From positions 3,906,001 to 3,970,000 of the forward strand of contig NZ_CP085193.1 in NCBI RefSeq assembly GCF_024298965.1: a DNA stretch of 64,000 nucleotides, given 5' to 3'. The stretch's first letter is position 1. Every line of letters starts with the position of its first letter. Below the pieces are notes generated by a model that ran no database searches, was not told the origin of the DNA, and saw only the letters and a program-made list of their open reading frames with translations. Source of the stretch: Streptomyces rapamycinicus NRRL 5491 (GTDB taxonomy: Bacteria; Actinomycetota; Actinomycetes; Streptomycetales; Streptomycetaceae). Positions 18,340-27,131 of this stretch are shown piece by piece. The position numbers and the translations under genes were made by a program.

Positions 18340-19701
18340 ATGAGCGCCGACCTCTCCAAGACGGCGTACGACCACCTGTGGATGCACTTCACCCGCATGT
18401 CGTCGTACGAGAACTCCCCCGTGCCGACGATCGTGCGCGGTGAGGGCACGTACATCTACGACGACAAGGGCAAGCGGTACATCGACGGCCTGGCCGGCCT
18501 GTTCGTGGTCAACGCGGGCCACGGCCGGGTCGAGTTGGCGGAGACGGCCTACAAGCAGGCCCAGGAGCTCGCCTTCTTCCCGGTGTGGAGCTACGCCCAC
18601 CCCAAGGCCGTCGAGCTCGCCGAGCGGATCGCGGGCTACGCGCCCGGCGACCTGAACAAGGTCTTCTTCACCACCGGCGGCGGCGAGGCCGTCGAGACCG
18701 CGTGGAAGCTGGCCAAGCAGTACTTCAAGCTGACCGGCAAGCCCACCAAGCACAAGGTCATATCCCGGGCGGTGGCCTACCACGGCACCCCGCAGGGCGC
18801 CCTGTCGATCACCGGTCTGCCGGGGCTCAAGGCCCCCTTCGAACCGCTGGTCCCCGGCGCCCACAAGGTCCCCAACACCAACATCTACCGCGCCCCGATC
18901 TTCGGTGACGACCCCGAGGCGTTCGGCCGCTGGGCCGCCGACCAGATCGAGCAGCAGATCCTCTTCGAGGGCGCGGACACCGTGGCCGCGGTCTTCCTGG
19001 AGCCGGTGCAGAACGCGGGCGGCTGCTTCCCGCCGCCGCCCGGGTACTTCCGGCGGGTCCGTGAGATCTGCGACCGCCATGACGTGCTGCTCGTCTCGGA
19101 CGAGGTCATCTGCGCCTTCGGGCGGCTGGGCACGATGTTCGCCTGCGACAAGTTCGGCTACGTCCCGGACATGATCACCTGCGCCAAGGGGATGACCTCC
19201 GGCTACTCCCCGATCGGCGCGTGCATCATCTCCGACCGGCTCGCCGAGCCCTTCTACGAGGGCGACAACACCTTCCTGCACGGCTACACCTTCGGCGGCC
19301 ATCCGGTCTCGTCCGCCGTGGCCCTGGCCAACTTCGACATCTTCGAGCGCGAGGGCCTCAACCAGCATGTGCTGGACAACGAGACCGCGTTCCGCTCCAC
19401 GCTGGAGCGGCTGCACGATCTGCCGATCGTCGGCGATGTCCGGGGGAATGGTTTCTTCTACGGCATCGAGCTGGTGAAGGACAAGGCCACCAAGGAGTCC
19501 TTCGACGAGGAGGAGACCGAGCGGATCCTCTACGGCTTTCTCTCCAAGGCACTGTTCGAGAACGGGCTGTACTGCCGGGCCGACGACCGAGGCGACCCGG
19601 TCGTCCAGCTGGCCCCGCCGCTGATCGCCGACCAGGCGGTGTTCGACGAGATCGAGCAGGTGCTGCGGTCGGTGCTGACGGAGGCGTGGACCAAGCTCTG
19701 A
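18340..19701 (+). CDS. Class III aminotransferase (putrescine/GABA:pyruvate-type)
   Basis: 453-residue PLP enzyme. TGGGEAVETAWKLAKQY binds the cofactor phosphate, LVSDEVICAFGR carries the PLP-binding aspartate and ITCAKGMTSGYSPIG the Schiff-base lysine. Similarity is to omega-amino acid:pyruvate transaminases of the SpuC type, which accept putrescine, GABA or beta-alanine. It follows the Lrp gene by two bases, so co-transcription is likely. With gabT the window holds two distinct class III transaminases in the amine region. Amino donor identity is not determinable here. Confidence 0.87.
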   Translation: MSADLSKTAYDHLWMHFTRMSSYENSPVPTIVRGEGTYIYDDKGKRYIDGLAGLFVVNAGHGRVELAETAYKQAQELAFFPVWSYAHPKAVELAERIAGYAPGDLNKVFFTTGGGEAVETAWKLAKQYFKLTGKPTKHKVISRAVAYHGTPQGALSITGLPGLKAPFEPLVPGAHKVPNTNIYRAPIFGDDPEAFGRWAADQIEQQILFEGADTVAAVFLEPVQNAGGCFPPPPGYFRRVREICDRHDVLLVSDEVICAFGRLGTMFACDKFGYVPDMITCAKGMTSGYSPIGACIISDRLAEPFYEGDNTFLHGYTFGGHPVSSAVALANFDIFEREGLNQHVLDNETAFRSTLERLHDLPIVGDVRGNGFFYGIELVKDKATKESFDEEETERILYGFLSKALFENGLYCRADDRGDPVVQLAPPLIADQAVFDEIEQVLRSVLTEAWTKL

Positions 19702-19755
19702 GGCTGCCAGGGCAGTTCAAGCCCCGGCGTCCCACGCCCAGTTCCACACTCAGCT

Positions 19756-21432
19756 TCACGCCCACTTGAGGGCGAACCACAGCTCCATACGGACGTCCGC
19801 GTCACCCAGGTCCACATCCAGCAGGGCCCCGGCGCGGGCGATCCGCTGACGGACCGTATTGCGGTGGACCTCCAGCGCCACCGCCGTACGGTCCCAGCTG
19901 CCGTGCAGCGACAGCCACACCCGCAGCGTCTCCAGCAGCGCCGGTGCGCCCTCGAGCGGCGCCAGCAGGGCCCGGCCGTGCGCCCCCGCCTCGGCCGGGT
20001 CCACCAGCGAGCCGACCCCGCCCGCGCGGGCCGGGCCGTCCCGCACCAGCGGCACCCGCTCGGCCACCGCCCGCCGCAGAGCGCGGGCGGCGTCGGCGGC
20101 GCCGCGCGTCAGGTCCGCGGCCGGTACGGGCGCCCCGACGCCCAGGGTCCAGCCGGGCTGCGCCCGAACCTCCCCCTCGCCCGGGACGAGGGCGCTCAGC
20201 GCGTCCCCGTCGAGGTCGACCAGCGGCGTCCCGAGCCCTGCCGCGAGCGCCGCCGTGGCCAGCAGCCCGTCGTCCCGGCCGCGACCGCGCCGCCGCCCGT
20301 GCACCACGGTCCACAGCCCACCGTCCTCCGGGGGCTCGAGAGACGTCCCGGGCTGCCCTGGCTGCCCCGGCGTGCCCGGCTGGGCTGACTGGGCTGACGT
20401 CCCCGGCTGCCCCGGCGTCCTCGATTGTCCGGGCTGCCCTGGCGTCCCCGGGTGACCTGGCTGCCCCGGTGTCCCCGGGGGTCCCGCCAAGGGACTCAGC
20501 AGCCCCGCCACCCGCGCTGGTTCGGCACCGAGCATCAGCCGCACCAGCGCCGATGTGCGCTCGGCCTCGGCCCCGACCACCCGGCGGGCCGTCAGCAGCG
20601 ACAGCAGCACCACGGCCACCCCCACGATCGCCCCGTCCGCCCCGTCCCGCCGGGGTGCGCAGACGCCGAGCGCGAGCCGGTCCTCCGGCCCGGCCGGGCC
20701 GCCCAGCCCGTACGCGGTCAGCAGCAGCTCCTCACCGGCCGCCCCGGTCGCCCTGCCCGCCGCCGAGGACGGTCCCGAGCGCAGCCGCGCCGCGAGCGCG
20801 CCGAGCGCCTTACGGGCCTCGCGCGGCGGCCGCGGCCCGGCGGCCGCCAGCTCCGCGCCGTCCGGGGCGTCCGGACCGGCCGGGCCGTAGAGCACCGTCC
20901 AGGCCCCGAGGTGCTGGCCGAGCTGGCGCAGCACGGCCGGTACGGGGTGCGGGCGCGCCGCGGCCGTCGCCAGCGACTGCTGCGCCTCGGTGAGGCTCCG
21001 CAGCTCATGGTGGCGGCGCTCGGCCATCGCGTCCCATACGGCGCTCGCCACGGCCGTGAAGGTCGTCTGCCGGGGCACCTCCACCAGCGGCAGCCCGTGC
21101 CGGTCGCACGCCTCCGCCAGCGCACGGGGCACCGTTTCGTGCACCGGCGCGATGCCGAAGCCGAGCGCCGCAGCGCCCGCCTGGACCGTACGTGCCACAT
21201 AGCGGTCCCAGTAGGTGCCGGCGCCCGCCGCCTCCGGGCAGTGCACCCCCGCGCTGAGCAGCAGCTCTCCGCCCAGCAGATACGGGACGGGGTCCTCCAT
21301 CTCGCTGGTGTGGACGAAGTACACGGGCGTGTCCGTCTCGCGCCCGCCCGCGACCTGCCGCAAGCCCAGGGCGGGCTGGCGAAGGAGGGTGGAGAGCGGG
21401 ACGGGGGCCGTCGGGGGGACGCGGTCGTTCAT
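19756..21432 (-). CDS. PucR-family transcriptional regulator with collagen-like linker
   Basis: 558 residues. The N-terminal PucR domain (about 15-125) is followed by a middle GGDEF-like CdaR region and a C-terminal helix-turn-helix (ETLRVWLSLHGSWDRTAVAL, then VHRNTVRQRIARAG). PucR-type proteins usually regulate purine, amine or amino-acid catabolism. It is divergent from a sodium:solute symporter and ThDP-enzyme pair, the likely targets. The unusual part is a run of Gly-Gln-Pro/Gly-Thr-Pro triplets at about residues 315-363, inside the middle region, coded by a purine/pyrimidine-skewed repeat. The same frame stays open upstream to 23217, but that is a shadow of the symporter gene; ATG 21432 is the plausible start. 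Confidence 0.85.
   Translation of the reverse strand: MNDRVPPTAPVPLSTLLRQPALGLRQVAGGRETDTPVYFVHTSEMEDPVPYLLGGELLLSAGVHCPEAAGAGTYWDRYVARTVQAGAAALGFGIAPVHETVPRALAEACDRHGLPLVEVPRQTTFTAVASAVWDAMAERRHHELRSLTEAQQSLATAAARPHPVPAVLRQLGQHLGAWTVLYGPAGPDAPDGAELAAAGPRPPREARKALGALAARLRSGPSSAAGRATGAAGEELLLTAYGLGGPAGPEDRLALGVCAPRRDGADGAIVGVAVVLLSLLTARRVVGAEAERTSALVRLMLGAEPARVAGLLSPLAGPPGTPGQPGHPGTPGQPGQSRTPGQPGTSAQSAQPGTPGQPGQPGTSLEPPEDGGLWTVVHGRRRGRGRDDGLLATAALAAGLGTPLVDLDGDALSALVPGEGEVRAQPGWTLGVGAPVPAADLTRGAADAARALRRAVAERVPLVRDGPARAGGVGSLVDPAEAGAHGRALLAPLEGAPALLETLRVWLSLHGSWDRTAVALEVHRNTVRQRIARAGALLDVDLGDADVRMELWFALKWA
20342..20488. repeat. Degenerate 9-bp-like repeat coding collagen-like Gly-X-Y triplets
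   Basis: On the + strand the unit resembles GGCTGCCCC/GGCGTCCCC repeated about fifteen times. Read on the minus strand inside the PucR gene it gives GTPGQPGHPGTPGQPGQ and similar, about 48 residues. It keeps the reading frame. Confidence 0.85.
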
Positions 21433-21675
21433 CACGGCGGGGCCTCGCGAGGGGATGGTTCGTACATCCCGGGGATCGGGAGTGGAGGAAACGTACACTT
21501 CCCGGACGCTTCGGCGACACCTAGGGTCTCCGTCACTCCCCACGTTTCCCCACACCCCCCCGGGGCTCGATCCCCGCGGATCACCGGGACCTCCCCGATC
21601 CCGTGCGTCTCCGCCCTCCCGACGCCCCGACCTCCCGACCGCCAGCCGACCCCCGCCGGACCGAGGAGCACCGCC

Positions 21676-23151
21676 ATGACCGCTGTCGACTACACCGTGA
21701 TCGTCGTCTATCTCGCGGGCATGCTCGCGCTCGGCTGGTGGGGGATGCGCCGCACCAGTTCCACCAGTGACTTCCTGGTCGCGGGGCGGCGGCTGGGGCC
21801 GCTGATGTACTCCGGGACGATGGCCGCGATCGTGCTCGGCGGCGCGTCCACCATCGGCGGCGTCGGGCTCGGCTACCAGTACGGGCTCTCCGGCGCCTGG
21901 ATGGTCATCGCCATCGGCCTCGGGCTGCTGGCGCTGTCGGTCTTCTTCTCGGCGCGCATCGCCCGGCTCAAGGTCTACACGGTGAGCCAGATGCTGGACC
22001 TGCGCTACGGCGGCTCCTCCGGGCTGATCTCGGGCATCGTGATGTGGGCCTACACCCTGATGCTGGCGGTCACCTCGACCATCGCCTACGCCACCATCTT
22101 CGATGTGATCTTCGGGCTGGACCGGGTCGTCGCCATCGTGCTCGGCGGGGCGATCGTGGTCTGTTACTCGACCCTCGGCGGCATGTGGTCGATCACCCTC
22201 ACCGACATGGTGCAGTTCGTGGTCAAGACGGTGGGCGTGCTGCTCCTGCTGCTGCCCATCGCGGTGGTGAAGGCGGGCGGCTTCGACGCGATGAAGGCCG
22301 AACTCCCACACGGCTACTTCTCCCCCATGGGCATCGGCGGCCAGACCGTCTTCACCTATGTGCTGATCTACTCCTTCGGCATGCTGATCGGCCAGGACAT
22401 CTGGCAGCGGGTCTTCACCGCCCGCGATGACCGGGTCGCCCGCCTCGGCGGCACCGCGGCCGGTACGTACTGCCTGGCCTACGCGGTCGCGGGCGCGATC
22501 ATCGGCACGGCGGCCAGGGTGCTGTACCCCAAGCTGGGCGCCCCGGACGACGCGTTCGCGACCATCGTCAAGGACGCCCTCCCGGTGGGTGTGAAGGGGC
22601 TGGTGCTGGCCGCCGCGCTGTCCGCGGTGATGTCCACCTCCTCGGGCGCGCTGATCGCCTGCGCGACGGTGGCCAACAACGACATCTGGGCCCGGCTGCG
22701 CGGCCGTACGCTCCGTACGGCCGGCGCCTCCCATGACGAGATCGGTGGCAACCGCGTCTTCATCCTCATCATGGGCGTCGCCGTGATCGGCATCTCCGTG
22801 GCGCTCAACGATGTCGTCGAGGCGCTGACCGTCGCCTACAACATGCTGGTCGGCGGGTTGCTGATGCCGATCCTGGGCGGGCTGCTGTGGAAGCGCGGCA
22901 CGGGCGCGGGCGCACTGGCCTCGGTCGGTGTCGGCGGCCTCACGGTCATCGCGCTGATGGGGTGGAAGGGCATCCTCGCCAACGAGCCCATCTACTTCGG
23001 GCTGCTGGCCTCGCTGGTGGCGTATGTCGCGGTCAGCCTCGCCACCAAGCCGACGGACGCGGCGATCCTGGACGTCTGGCGGCGACGGCTGGCCGGTGAG
23101 CCCGCCGCCCCCGTCTCGAAGACCACCAGTCCGGCCACCGCAGGCGCCTGA
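21676..23151 (+). CDS. Sodium:solute symporter (SSS family)
   Basis: 491-residue transporter with about 13 hydrophobic helices. Family features include SDFLVAGRRLGPLMYSGTM, GGASTIGGVGLGY near residue 60 and the helix ALSAVMSTSSGALIACATV near 320, whose serines and threonines line the sodium site in the LeuT fold. It imports an organic solute with sodium; the substrate is unknown, though a purine, amine or carboxylate is likely given its PucR neighbour. GAGGAG precedes the ATG. The ThDP-enzyme gene starts 53 bp downstream, probably in the same operon. Confidence 0.88.
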   Translation: MTAVDYTVIVVYLAGMLALGWWGMRRTSSTSDFLVAGRRLGPLMYSGTMAAIVLGGASTIGGVGLGYQYGLSGAWMVIAIGLGLLALSVFFSARIARLKVYTVSQMLDLRYGGSSGLISGIVMWAYTLMLAVTSTIAYATIFDVIFGLDRVVAIVLGGAIVVCYSTLGGMWSITLTDMVQFVVKTVGVLLLLLPIAVVKAGGFDAMKAELPHGYFSPMGIGGQTVFTYVLIYSFGMLIGQDIWQRVFTARDDRVARLGGTAAGTYCLAYAVAGAIIGTAARVLYPKLGAPDDAFATIVKDALPVGVKGLVLAAALSAVMSTSSGALIACATVANNDIWARLRGRTLRTAGASHDEIGGNRVFILIMGVAVIGISVALNDVVEALTVAYNMLVGGLLMPILGGLLWKRGTGAGALASVGVGGLTVIALMGWKGILANEPIYFGLLASLVAYVAVSLATKPTDAAILDVWRRRLAGEPAAPVSKTTSPATAGA

Positions 23152-23204
23152 CACCGCATCACACTCGCTCTCTTCGATACACATCGTCAGAAAGGCACCA
23201 ATCC

Positions 23205-24893
23205 ATGCCCACCGCACAGCGCGCGCGTCACGGCGGCGATCTCGTCGTGGAGTCCCTCACCGCGCTCGGGGCGAGCACCGTGTTCGGGCTTCCCGGACAG
23301 CACGCTCTCGGGGCGTTCGACGCGCTGCGGCGGTCCGGGCTCACCTATGTGGGACTGCGGGTGGAGAACAACGCCGGGTTCGCCGCCGACGCCTTCGCGC
23401 GTGTCACCGGCACGGTGGCGCCGCTGCTGGTGTCCACAGGGCCGGGGGCGCTCATGACGCTCGCCGCGCTGCAGGAGTCGGCGGCGGCGTCCGCGCCGGT
23501 CCTCGCCATCGGCAGCCAGGTGCCGACGGCGGGGCTGGGTGGCGGGCGCAAGGGCTATCTGCATGAACTCGTGGACCAGAAGGCGTCGTTCCGCGACGTG
23601 GTGAAGTCGGTCCACACGGCCCGTACCGCCTCTCAGATCCCCTCCGCGGTCGCCGCCGCCTGGGCGTCCGCGCTGGAGGCCCCCGCCGGGCCGGTGTGGC
23701 TGGAGATCCCGCAGGATGTGCTGCTCGCACCGGTCTCCGTGCCGCCGGTGACCTCCCTGCGGGCCGAGCCCCGGCCGCTGTCGCCCCGGCCCGAGCTGAC
23801 GGCGGAGGCGGCGAGGCTGCTGAACGCCGCCGAGCGTCCGGTGATCCTGGCCGGGGGCGGGGTGGTGCGCGCCGGGGCGCGGCAGGAGCTGCGGGCGCTG
23901 GCCGAGGTGCTGGACGCGCCCGTGGCGACGACCTTCGGCGGCAAGGGCGCGTTTCCATGGGATCATCCGCTCTCGCTCCAGTCCTGGCTGGAGGACGCGC
24001 ACACCACCGAGTTCCTGGAGGACGCCGACGTCCTGCTGGTCGTCGGCTCCGGACTCGGTGAACTCTCCTCCAACTACCACACGTTCAGCCCGCGAGGCCG
24101 TCTCGTACAGATCGAGGCCGACCTCGGCAAGCTGGAGTCCAACCACCCGGCGCTCGGCATCCACGCCGACGCCCGCGAGGCGCTGGCCGCGCTCACCGAG
24201 GCCGTGACGCCCCGCCCGCCGGGCACCGCGGCCAAGGCCGCGGCCGGGCTGCTCACCCGGGTGCGGGAGCGGATCGACGCGCAGGGCCTGGAGCTGGAGC
24301 GGCGGGTGCTGGACGCGGTGCGGGACGCGCTGCCCGATGACTCCCCCAGCTTCTGGGACATGACGATCCTCGCCTACTGGGCCTGGTCCGCCTTCGATCC
24401 CCGTGCGGGCGCCCTGCACTCGGCGCAGGGCGCGGGCGGCCTCGGCTACGGCTTCCCGGCCGCCCTCGGGGCCGCCGCCGCGGACCGCGGACGGCCGGTG
24501 CTGGCCGTGTCGGGCGACGGCGGCGCCATGTACTCGATCGCCGAACTCGCGACCGCCCATCAGTACCAACTCCCCATCACCTGGCTGATCGTGGACGACG
24601 GCGGCTACGGCATCCTGCGCGAGTACATGACGGACACGTTCGGCGAGGCGACCGCCACCGAGCTGTCCCGCCCGGACTTCGTCGCGCTGGCCGAGTCCTT
24701 CGGCGTCCCGGCGGTCCGTACCACACCCGAGCGGCTGCGCACGGATCTCGCCGACGCCCTCGCGGCCCCCGGGCCGTCGGTCGTGGTACTGCCCGCGCTG
24801 CTGCGGATGTTCGCGCCCACCCACCTCGACCGGCCGGCCGACGGCGGCCCGGACGGCAGCCCCGACGGCGGCCCCGGTCCCGGTCAGCCCTGA
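23205..24893 (+). CDS. Thiamine diphosphate-dependent enzyme, acetolactate synthase-like
   Basis: 562 residues with the three-domain layout of the acetolactate synthase/benzoylformate decarboxylase superfamily. The catalytic glutamate is in RVENNAGFAADAFAR near residue 53. The ThDP motif starts GDGGAMYSIAEL and ends VDDGGYG, so the usual NN of the GDG-X26-NN motif is replaced by DD. It is probably cytoplasmic. It lacks a recognisable reaction assignment; it is not a normal IlvB, which lies elsewhere with IlvN. It shares an operon with a sodium symporter controlled by PucR, so breakdown of an imported keto- or amino-acid is plausible. A strong hairpin includes its stop codon. Confidence 0.78.
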   Translation: MPTAQRARHGGDLVVESLTALGASTVFGLPGQHALGAFDALRRSGLTYVGLRVENNAGFAADAFARVTGTVAPLLVSTGPGALMTLAALQESAAASAPVLAIGSQVPTAGLGGGRKGYLHELVDQKASFRDVVKSVHTARTASQIPSAVAAAWASALEAPAGPVWLEIPQDVLLAPVSVPPVTSLRAEPRPLSPRPELTAEAARLLNAAERPVILAGGGVVRAGARQELRALAEVLDAPVATTFGGKGAFPWDHPLSLQSWLEDAHTTEFLEDADVLLVVGSGLGELSSNYHTFSPRGRLVQIEADLGKLESNHPALGIHADAREALAALTEAVTPRPPGTAAKAAAGLLTRVRERIDAQGLELERRVLDAVRDALPDDSPSFWDMTILAYWAWSAFDPRAGALHSAQGAGGLGYGFPAALGAAAADRGRPVLAVSGDGGAMYSIAELATAHQYQLPITWLIVDDGGYGILREYMTDTFGEATATELSRPDFVALAESFGVPAVRTTPERLRTDLADALAAPGPSVVVLPALLRMFAPTHLDRPADGGPDGSPDGGPGPGQP

Positions 24894-24920
24894 TCGGTGC
24901 CCGACCCCGATCAGGGCTGA
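24884..24920 (+). terminator. 14-bp stem hairpin overlapping the stop codon
   Basis: A perfect 14-bp stem (24884-24897 with 24907-24920) and a nine-base loop. The left arm contains the last codons and TGA of the ThDP-enzyme gene, so termination would be set directly at the end of the reading frame. Confidence 0.75.
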
Positions 24921-25062
24921 TCGGAGGAAAAGGGGGCCACCCGCGCCGAGCCTGGGCGCGGGGCCCCACCCGAGTCCTTACCGTGCCTGTGACCCATTGG
25001 CTCCGCGCTCGTTCACCCAACCGGGGGAATGAGACGGTCGCAGGTAAGGCGAGGTGCTCGGG

Positions 25063-25788
25063 ATGGTGGCTCCGCCGGACGACGACATGCTCGCGGCACG
25101 CACCGTGTCGTACGCCTACGGCGGCTCGCCCGCCCTCACCGGGGTCTCCCTCGGCGCCCGGAAGGGTGAGATCGTCGCCGTCACCGGTCCGCGCGGCTGT
25201 GGCAAGACCACCCTCCTCGCCTGCCTGGCGGGCCAACTCGTGCCGGACAGCGGGGAAGTGTGGTTCAAGGGCGTCCCCGTGCACTCCCTCCCCCCACTCG
25301 GCCTCGAACGGCTGCGGCGCGAGCACTTCGGCTGGATCGGCACCGAACCCCAGCTCGTCCCCGAACTCACCGCCTGGGAGAACGCCGCGCTCGCCCTGAT
25401 GCTGCGCGGCACCGGGCGCCGCGCCGCGAAGAGCGCCGCATGCGAATGGCTGGACCGGCTCGACATCGGCGAGTGCGCCCGGGCGCGGCCCGCCGCACTG
25501 CTGCAGTCGCAGCGCCAGCGGGTCGCGCTCGCCCGCGCGCTGGCCGCCGGGCCCGGCGTGCTCTTCGCCGACGAGCCCACCGCCCCGCTGCACCAGACCG
25601 ACCGCGCCCAGATGCTGCGCACCCTCACCTCGGCGGCCCGCTCCCACGGCATCACCGTGGTCCTCGCGACACACGACCAGGAGGTGGCCACCCTCGCCGA
25701 CCACACCGTCGCCCTGCTCGACGGGCGCCGGGTGGGCTCGGACCCCTCCGAGGCGGAAGGCAGGGCCGCGTGCTCAGCCTCCGCCTAG
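25063..25788 (+). CDS. ABC transporter ATP-binding protein with degenerate signature motif
   Basis: 241 residues. Walker A GPRGCGKTT, Walker B GVLFADEPT and the switch histidine ATHDQEV are intact, and the Q-loop region is present (GTEPQLVPELTAWENAAL). The signature LSGGQ is replaced by LLQSQRQRV, so it lacks both glycines. The layout resembles the LolD/MacB exporter ATPases, which pair with FtsX-like permeases. It overlaps the membrane protein gene that follows by 19 bp. ATG 25063 is chosen because GAGGTG lies upstream; GTG 25054 is possible. Confidence 0.83.
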   Translation: MVAPPDDDMLAARTVSYAYGGSPALTGVSLGARKGEIVAVTGPRGCGKTTLLACLAGQLVPDSGEVWFKGVPVHSLPPLGLERLRREHFGWIGTEPQLVPELTAWENAALALMLRGTGRRAAKSAACEWLDRLDIGECARARPAALLQSQRQRVALARALAAGPGVLFADEPTAPLHQTDRAQMLRTLTSAARSHGITVVLATHDQEVATLADHTVALLDGRRVGSDPSEAEGRAACSASA

Positions 25789-27026
25789 CCCGTGGCGCCC
25801 GCCCGTCGGTGCTGCTGCGGCGGTCGCTGGTCACCGTCGCGGCGGCGGGCGCGAGCTTTCTGCTGCTGAGCGCCCTCGGGTTCGCCTCGGGCCACCCGGA
25901 CGACTCGCAGGGCGCGGTGGGGCGGCTGCTGTGGTGCCTCGTACCGCTGGCCGCGACCGTCCAGCTGGCCGTCGCCGTGGGCCGCGCCGACCCCAGCACC
26001 GGCCCTGGCCCCGGTTTCGCGGCGGCCGGAGCGGGCCCGGCCCGGGCGGCGCTTCTCGCGGCGGTCTCGATGGCGGCCGCCTGCGCGCTCGGCGGTGTGC
26101 TGGCGCTGCTGGTCTTCCTGCATCTGCGCGGCGATCTCGGGGACTCCTGGCTGGACTGGGCCGGAAGCGGGGCGGCCGGCCGGCGGCTCGGCGGCGGCCG
26201 GTCCCTGCCCTTGGCCGGCACGGTCACGCTGCTCGCCGTCGTCCCCGTGGCGGTGGGCGCCGCGTGCGCGGCCGGGCTGTGGCCCCGGCAGCCGAGGGCG
26301 GCGCACCAGCCGGTCCGCGGACCACGGGGCGCCCGCCGCCCGGCGGCCCCGGCCCGGCCCACCGTTGTGACCGGGCCGGTCGCCCCCCAGCCCCACCAGG
26401 CCACCTCCGGACTTCCCTGGGGCATCGCCCTGACCGCGGCCGGGCTCGCCCTGCAGGCGTACGCGAGCGGTGACGCGCCCCCGCTCCCCGACGCCCTGCT
26501 CGCCGTGCCGGGCCGGCTCGGCGGCAACCCGCCCGGTGTGGTGGGCGGCTGGGCCCTGGCGGCGCTCGGGCTGGTGCTGGCCGGGCCCGGCCTCACCCAT
26601 CTGTGCGGCAGGCTGCTGGCCGTCGGGCGGCCTGGGGTGCTGCGGCTGCTGGCCGGGCGGTTGCTCCAGCAGGAGGCCGGGCTGATCGGGCGCCCGGTCG
26701 GCGCGCTGTGTGCCCTGGCCGCCGCCGGATTCACCGTCCTCGAACTGTACGGAAGGGCCTCCGGGCCGTCCGGCGCCCATGCCTTCGGCCCGCTCACCGG
26801 TCTGGGCGCGGCCCTGGTCACGCTGTGCGCCGCGGCTACGACCCTGACCGCGGTCGTGGAAGCGAGGAGCGCGCGCGAGCGCACGACGGCCGCCCTCGTC
26901 CGCCTCGGCGCCCCGGCCCGGCTGCTCCGCGGGGCGGCCGCGCTGCGCGCGACGGCGCTACTGGCGCTCCTGGTGCCGCTGGTCTGGGTGGTGGCGCATC
27001 TCACGGCGATGCCGTTCCACCGCTGA
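25770..27026 (+). CDS. Multi-spanning membrane protein, probable ABC permease partner
   Basis: 418 residues with about eight hydrophobic segments in two groups separated by a Pro/Arg/Ala-rich stretch near residues 175-205 (PRAAHQPVRGPRGARRP). The second half has an FtsX-like loop VEARSARERTTAALVRLGAP before the last helices. The first 20 bases overlap the ATPase gene, and GGAAGG precedes GTG 25770, so the pair is almost certainly co-translated. The exported substrate is unknown. Confidence 0.72.
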   Translation: MLSLRLARGARPSVLLRRSLVTVAAAGASFLLLSALGFASGHPDDSQGAVGRLLWCLVPLAATVQLAVAVGRADPSTGPGPGFAAAGAGPARAALLAAVSMAAACALGGVLALLVFLHLRGDLGDSWLDWAGSGAAGRRLGGGRSLPLAGTVTLLAVVPVAVGAACAAGLWPRQPRAAHQPVRGPRGARRPAAPARPTVVTGPVAPQPHQATSGLPWGIALTAAGLALQAYASGDAPPLPDALLAVPGRLGGNPPGVVGGWALAALGLVLAGPGLTHLCGRLLAVGRPGVLRLLAGRLLQQEAGLIGRPVGALCALAAAGFTVLELYGRASGPSGAHAFGPLTGLGAALVTLCAAATTLTAVVEARSARERTTAALVRLGAPARLLRGAAALRATALLALLVPLVWVVAHLTAMPFHR

Positions 27027-27131
27027 AAATCCCGGGTGTCGGTGTTCATGCCTGGATTGTGCGGCGAAGCGGCCCGGTCACGATTGCCCCAATCCACAGC
27101 CCCCCACCTCCGGTGTGATTAGCATGTCGGC

